From JBJKSO01 sp046703825 (lineage in GTDB: Bacteria; Chloroflexota; Dormibacteria; Aeolococcales; Bog-877), in contig JBJKSO010000025.1 of assembly GCA_046703825.1 (NCBI GenBank), positions 1 to 35,711 of the forward strand: a DNA stretch of 35,711 nt, read 5' to 3'. Positions 31,995 through 35,711 of this stretch are shown here, piece by piece. Position 1 is the stretch's first letter; the number at the start of each line of letters is the position of its first letter. The notes beneath the pieces are model-generated. The model worked only from the letters and a program-made list of their open reading frames with translations. It had not been told where the DNA came from and did not search any database. The position numbers and the translations under genes were made by a program.

Positions 31995-34823
31995 CTACGA
32001 GCAGCCCGAGGTGGACCCGCAGTTCATGCACTTGTAGCAGGCGCCGTTGCGCACCATCAGGGAGCCGCAGTCCGAGCAAGACGGGGCGTCTTCCTGGTTG
32101 CGGAAAGTGATTTCCACCGAAGGTGGTTTGGCGGAGCCTTGGACTGCGGTCGTGCGTGCCTCTGCTACCGCCGCTGTCGCTTGCACCACCGCGGAACTCG
32201 GCCCATCGGATGCATCCTCGTCGCGGCTGATGATGCCCAACGCCTCCCGGTCCTCTGCGCTGAGGAAGCGCGCCGCCAGCCAGCGGAAGATGTAATCGAC
32301 GATCGACTTGGCAATCGGGATTTGCGGGTTCCCCGTGTAGCCGGACGGTTCGAAGCGCGTGTGCGCGAACTTGGCACAGAAGAGTCGCAGGGGCACCCCG
32401 TACTGCAGAGCCACGGAGACGGAGGTGGCGAAGGAGTCCATCATCCCGCTCAGGGTGCTGCCTTCCTTGGCCATCTTGAGGAAGATCTCGCCGGGCTGGC
32501 CGTCCTCGTAGAGGCCCACCGTGAGGTAGCCCTCGTGGCCCTGGATGTCGAACTTGTGGGTGATCGCGGCTCGCTCGGCCGGCAAGCGCCGGCGGGCCGG
32601 TCGCGCCTCAGCAGCTTCTGGCTCCCTGCCGTTGAAGGTGGCTTGCTTCTTGGTCGTGGAAAGGGGCTGGCTGCGCTTGCTGCCGTCACGGTAAATGGCA
32701 ACTGCCTTGAGACCCATCTTCCAGGCATCCGTGTAGGCCTGCTCGATGTCCTCAGGCTTGGCGTCCTGGGGCATGTTCACTGTCTTGCTGATCGCTCCGG
32801 AGATGAACGGCTGGACGGCCGCCATCATCCGCACGTGCCCTTGCCAGCTGATCGAGCGCTGGCCGTTGGCAGGTTGGAAGGCGCAGTCGAAGACGGCCAG
32901 GTCGTCTTCTCGCAGGTGCGGCGCACCCTCGATGGTGTCGTGGTCGTTGACGTAGGCGAGGATGTCGGAGATCGCCTTCTCTCCGTAGCCGAGGCGGCGC
33001 AGGGCGGCCGGAACGGTGCCGTTGACCATCTTGAGCAGGCCACCCCCGACCAGCTTCTTGTACTTGACCAGGGCGATGTCAGGCTCGATGCCGGTCGTGT
33101 CGCAGTCGAGCATGAAGGAGATGGTTCCGGTGGGGGCCAGCACGGTCGCCTGGGAGTTGCGGTAGCCGTGCATGGCGCCGAGTTCGTGGGCGTTGTCCCA
33201 GGCGGTGCGGGCCGCGGACAGCAGGTCCGCCGGCGCGTGATCCCCCGCGATCTTGTAGGCGGCGCCGCGGTGCTTCTCGATCACCCGCAGCATGGGTTGG
33301 CGGTTGGTCTCGTAGCCTTCGAAGGGGCCCACCTCGCGGGCGATGCGGGCGGACTGCGCGTAGCCCTCGCCGCAGAGGATGGCCGTCAAGGCCGCGGAAT
33401 AATCGCGCGCCTGCGGGCTGTCGTAGGGAAGGCCAAGCGCCATCAGGACCGCACCCAGGTTGGCGTAGCCGAGACCCAACGGGCGGAATTTGTGGCTGTT
33501 GCGGGTGATCTTCTCGGTGGGATAGGTCGCGTACCCAACCAGCACCTCCATCGCTGTCAGCATCACCTGGATGGTGTGCTGGTAACCGGGGATATCGAAG
33601 CTGCCGTCCTCCTGGAGGAAGCGCAGCAGATTGATGGAGGAGAGGTTGCAGGCGGTATCGTCGAGGAACAAGAACTCGGAGCAGGGGTTGCTAGCGTTGA
33701 TCCGCCCGCTGTTGGGGCAGGTGTGCCACTCATTGATGGTGGTGTCGAACTGCAGCCCGGGGTCGCCGCACGACCAGGCGGCTTCCGTGATCTGCCGCAT
33801 CAGGTCGCGGGCCTGGAAGGTCCCGATCACGCGGTTGCGGTCCGTGACCGCATAGGTCCGCCACTCTTTGTCCTCGATTACGCAGCGCATGAACTCGTCG
33901 CTGGCCCGCACCGAGTTGTTGGAGTTCTGGAAGAAGACCGAGGAGTAGGCCTCCCCGGTGAAGGCGCCGTCGTAGCCGGCCTCGATCAAGGACCAGGCCT
34001 TGCGCTCCTCGCGAACCTTGCAGTTGATGAAGTCGACGATGTCCGGGTGGTCGGCGTTGAGGATCACCATCTTGGCCGCCCTGCGCGTCGTGCCGCCCGA
34101 CTTGATCACGCCGGCGAAGGCGTCAAAGCCCTTCATGAAGGAGACCGGCCCGCTGGCGGTGCCGCCGCTGGCGAGGTGCTCGACGGAGGAGCGGATGGAG
34201 GAGAGGTTGGTTCCCGTCCCGGACCCGTACTTGAAGAGCATGCCTTCGGTCTTGGCCAGGCTGAGGATGGAATCCATCGTGTCCTCGACCGAGTTGATGA
34301 AGCATGCGCTCACCTGCGGGTGGGGATCGGCGCCCAGGTTGAACCAGACGGGGCTGTTGAACGCGGCGATCTGGTTGACCAGGATCGCGCACAGCTCGGC
34401 GTGGAAGACCTGCAGATCGTCGTCGCTGGCGAAGTAGCCGCCGTCCCGGCCCCAGTCGCGGATGGTGTCGGCCACCCGCGATATCAGCTGGCGGACGCTG
34501 GTCTCCCGCTGCGGGCTGCCCTGGAGGCCACGGAAGTACTTGGAGACCACGACGTTGGTCGCCAGCTGGGACCAGCCCGCGGGCACCTCCACGTCCTCCT
34601 GGGTGAAGACGGTCTCGCCCTTCTCGTTGGTGATGGTTGCGGTCCGGCGCTCCCACTCGATGCAGTCGAATGGGTGCACCCCGGGCTGGCTGAAGCGCCG
34701 CTGCATCCGCAGACCCGCGCGAGCTACCGCACCCGCCTTGGCGGGCTGACGCCGCACTGGGCCGCGTGAGCCTTCCGGGGCCCCGCTGGCTGCCGCTCCT
34801 GGGTCGCTGGCCGGTCGCTCCAC
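31995..34823 (-). CDS. nrdJ: Adenosylcobalamin-dependent (class II) ribonucleotide reductase
   Basis: 942 residues, the sole catalytic subunit; makes deoxyribonucleotides with a B12-generated thiyl radical, with or without oxygen. After a ~40-residue Pro/Arg-rich tail, the barrel has AAFNSPVWFNLG, VSACFINSVEDTMDS (first redox Cys ~173) and KYGSGTGTNLS. The catalytic finger loop is NPCSEFLFLDDTACNLSSIN (Cys381, Glu383, Cys392). The C-terminus ends in a zinc-ribbon CSDCGSLMVRNGACYKC...CGSTSGCS (~916-942), which supplies the reducing cysteines and is typical of the long NrdJ type. The start GTG 34823 has AGGAGGAG 5 nt upstream; ORF extension to 34919 covers the promoter and was rejected. No allosteric ATP-cone was seen. 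Two NrdR-like boxes precede it. Confidence 0.95.
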   Translation of the reverse strand: MERPASDPGAAASGAPEGSRGPVRRQPAKAGAVARAGLRMQRRFSQPGVHPFDCIEWERRTATITNEKGETVFTQEDVEVPAGWSQLATNVVVSKYFRGLQGSPQRETSVRQLISRVADTIRDWGRDGGYFASDDDLQVFHAELCAILVNQIAAFNSPVWFNLGADPHPQVSACFINSVEDTMDSILSLAKTEGMLFKYGSGTGTNLSSIRSSVEHLASGGTASGPVSFMKGFDAFAGVIKSGGTTRRAAKMVILNADHPDIVDFINCKVREERKAWSLIEAGYDGAFTGEAYSSVFFQNSNNSVRASDEFMRCVIEDKEWRTYAVTDRNRVIGTFQARDLMRQITEAAWSCGDPGLQFDTTINEWHTCPNSGRINASNPCSEFLFLDDTACNLSSINLLRFLQEDGSFDIPGYQHTIQVMLTAMEVLVGYATYPTEKITRNSHKFRPLGLGYANLGAVLMALGLPYDSPQARDYSAALTAILCGEGYAQSARIAREVGPFEGYETNRQPMLRVIEKHRGAAYKIAGDHAPADLLSAARTAWDNAHELGAMHGYRNSQATVLAPTGTISFMLDCDTTGIEPDIALVKYKKLVGGGLLKMVNGTVPAALRRLGYGEKAISDILAYVNDHDTIEGAPHLREDDLAVFDCAFQPANGQRSISWQGHVRMMAAVQPFISGAISKTVNMPQDAKPEDIEQAYTDAWKMGLKAVAIYRDGSKRSQPLSTTKKQATFNGREPEAAEARPARRRLPAERAAITHKFDIQGHEGYLTVGLYEDGQPGEIFLKMAKEGSTLSGMMDSFATSVSVALQYGVPLRLFCAKFAHTRFEPSGYTGNPQIPIAKSIVDYIFRWLAARFLSAEDREALGIISRDEDASDGPSSAVVQATAAVAEARTTAVQGSAKPPSVEITFRNQEDAPSCSDCGSLMVRNGACYKCMNCGSTSGCS

Positions 34824-34863
34824 TGAATCTCCTCCTGGCAGGACGAATAGAGGTTGAGAGGCT

Positions 34864-34928
34864 AGTCTAGGTGGGCCGCCGGACCACATATGGGGGGCGC
34901 CGCAAGGCCTAGGCCCCATATCTTGGGG
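34864..34928 (-). promoter_or_regulatory. nrdJ promoter with two NrdR-box-like sites
   Basis: Two 16-bp sites match the conserved core CxAxATxTxG of the NrdR box (consensus acaCwAtATaTwGtgt): GGACCACATATGGGGG (34881-34896) and GCCCCATATCTTGGGG (34913-34928). All six core positions match in both. Their centres are 32 bp apart, three helical turns, as in known NrdR promoters. The nearer box covers the -35 position of a minus-strand -10 TAGACT (34869-34864). This fits repression by the ATP/dATP-sensing NrdR. No cobalamin riboswitch elements were seen. Confidence 0.65.
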
Positions 34929-35003
34929 CCTGACGGCTCCGACGTCAAGTGCCCAGGGAAAGGTCTGCGCCCGGCTTGTCGGTGCCCCGCTGGGCTGCTC
35001 ACC

Positions 35004-35009
35004 TAGAAT
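35004..35009 (+). promoter_or_regulatory. -10 element for the E2 gene
   Basis: TAGAAT lies 77 nt before the GTG start of the E2 gene and is divergent from the nrdJ promoter. A TTGTCG is found upstream, but at 22 nt spacing, too long for a standard -35. Confidence 0.35.
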
Positions 35010-35086
35010 CGAAACTGGCTGGAAGCGTGCTCCGGCCGAAGGTGACCGGTCGCGGGCGGGCTACCCACCACCCCACAGGAGAAGCG

Positions 35087-35711
35087 GTGCCAGAAGCAAA
35101 CCTCGAAGTGACCCTGCCCTCGATGGGAGAGTCGGTCACCGAGGGAGTGGTGGGCACCTGGCACAAGCAGGTCGGGGACGCGGTCAACGCCGGGGAGACC
35201 CTGGTCGAGATCCAGACCGACAAGGTCGACGCCGAGGTGCCGGCACCGGAGTCAGGGACTCTGGTGCGGATCCTGGCCCAGGAGGGCGAGGTGGTGGGAG
35301 TGGGCAAGCCGCTCGCCGAGATCGAAATCGGCGTCTCCGGGAACGGCCACGCCGAACCCGGCCCCGGGGCCGAGGTCGCCGCGGCGCCAGCTCCTGAAAC
35401 CGACCTGGCCCCGGTGTCGGTGACCCTCCCCTCGATGGGGGAGTCGGTCACCGAGGGGGTGGTGGGCACCTGGCACAGGCGCGAAGGCGAGTCGATCAGT
35501 GCCGGGGAAACCCTGGTCGAGATCCAGACCGACAAGGTCGACGCCGAGGTGCCGGCACCGGTCAGCGGCCGAGTGTCCCGGGTGCTGGTGGCCGAGGGCG
35601 AGACGGTCGAGGTCGGCCGCCCCCTGGCGGAGATCATTCCGGGGGATGGCGGCTTCCCAGCGCCGCCGCCGGCACCGCCGCCCCAGCCGGCGCCGACGGC
35701 GGAAGTCCTCG
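35087..35711 (+). CDS. 2-oxoacid dehydrogenase E2 (dihydrolipoamide acyltransferase), N-terminal part with two lipoyl domains
   Basis: The first 208 residues are visible; the gene runs off the right edge. Two lipoyl domains are present, each with the lipoylated lysine in EIQTDKVDAEVPAP (Lys46 and Lys150) and the N-terminal LPSMGESVTEGVVGTWH. They are linked by an Ala/Pro-rich hinge and followed by another Pro/Ala linker toward the E1/E3-binding and catalytic domains. The start GTG 35087 has GGAGA about 6 nt upstream. The domains fit a 2-oxoglutarate dehydrogenase (SucB) or DlaT-like E2; the partner cannot be identified without the rest. It transfers acyl groups to CoA in central metabolism. 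Confidence 0.9.
   Translation, partial: MPEANLEVTLPSMGESVTEGVVGTWHKQVGDAVNAGETLVEIQTDKVDAEVPAPESGTLVRILAQEGEVVGVGKPLAEIEIGVSGNGHAEPGPGAEVAAAPAPETDLAPVSVTLPSMGESVTEGVVGTWHRREGESISAGETLVEIQTDKVDAEVPAPVSGRVSRVLVAEGETVEVGRPLAEIIPGDGGFPAPPPAPPPQPAPTAEVL
35189..35560 (+). repeat. Near-identical 60-bp DNA repeat in the two lipoyl domains
   Basis: Positions 35189-35248 and 35501-35560 are identical except for one base (a Glu GAG/GAA wobble). They are exactly 312 bp (104 codons) apart and encode the lipoyl-lysine hairpin of each domain. The flanking LPSMGESVTEG segments are also very similar at DNA level. This points to recent duplication or ongoing gene conversion. Confidence 0.9.

Noticed and set aside
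31968..34769. 933-codon plus-strand open frame opposite nrdJ
   Set aside because: It mirrors the strongly GC3-biased nrdJ codons; the translation is Val/Gly/Asp-rich without domains, and nrdJ on the other strand is unmistakable.
34824..35086. Possible cobalamin riboswitch upstream of nrdJ
   Set aside because: No B12-box-like element or multi-helix layout was found; the visible hairpin is explained by the second NrdR-like box.

Overview
The window is high-GC DNA with dense, short-spaced operons, GTG and TTG starts as well as ATG, several promoters that look leaderless, and no tRNA, rRNA, CRISPR array or insertion sequence that I can see. The gene set suggests a soil-type bacterium of the Terrabacteria side (Dormibacterota, Chloroflexota or Actinomycetota). 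It combines a group 3b-type [NiFe] hydrogenase, a B12-dependent ribonucleotide reductase with a zinc-ribbon tail, a two-lipoyl-domain E2, a group II truncated globin, a DrrAB-type ABC exporter, a SHOCT protein and a heliorhodopsin. The phylum is inference only; no marker gene here fixes it.

Layout. Positions 1-3645 (minus): FtsH-like membrane AAA+ zinc protease, a flippase-like integral membrane protein, a free-standing C-terminal domain of a xanthine-dehydrogenase-type molybdoenzyme, and the start of a SIS-domain protein cut by the window edge. Positions 3680-9130 (plus): a tightly overlapping hydrogenase operon in the order HydB, a cyclic-nucleotide-binding-like protein, HydG, HydD, HydA, maturation protease, HypC-like chaperone, then a small unknown protein. 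Positions 9182-14155 (minus): GntR/FCD regulator, a frameshifted TetR remnant, a GNAT acetyltransferase translationally coupled to a membrane glycosyltransferase, and a TetR regulator divergent from a truncated haemoglobin. Positions 14263-19398 (plus): the globin, a NarL-type histidine kinase and response regulator, a SHOCT protein and an ABC exporter pair. Positions 19445-23294 (minus): a molybdate/tungstate-type ABC importer whose last gene is an HTH plus periplasmic-binding-like regulator. Positions 23429-29540: threonine synthase, beta-carbonic anhydrase, amidase, MOSC-domain protein (minus) and an MFS exporter. Positions 29856-30707 (minus): heliorhodopsin. About 1.3 kb of poorly coding DNA follows. 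Positions 31995-34823 (minus): nrdJ, with two NrdR-box-like sites in its promoter. From 35087 (plus): the start of a 2-oxoacid dehydrogenase E2.

How the genes may work together. HydBGDA is an NAD(P)-linked cytosolic hydrogenase that brings its own protease and HypC, but HypA/B/D/E/F must be encoded elsewhere. Molybdenum appears three times (transporter plus regulator, MOSC protein, molybdoenzyme remnant). The globin, two-component system and DrrAB exporter look like a gas or stress sensing and export block.

The most interesting items are the heliorhodopsin and the structured DNA at its 3' end, the stand-alone molybdoenzyme domain that lacks its usual Glu, the cNMP-like subunit inside the hydrogenase operon, the paired NrdR boxes in front of nrdJ, and the operator-like palindromes overlapping the promoters of two regulator genes.
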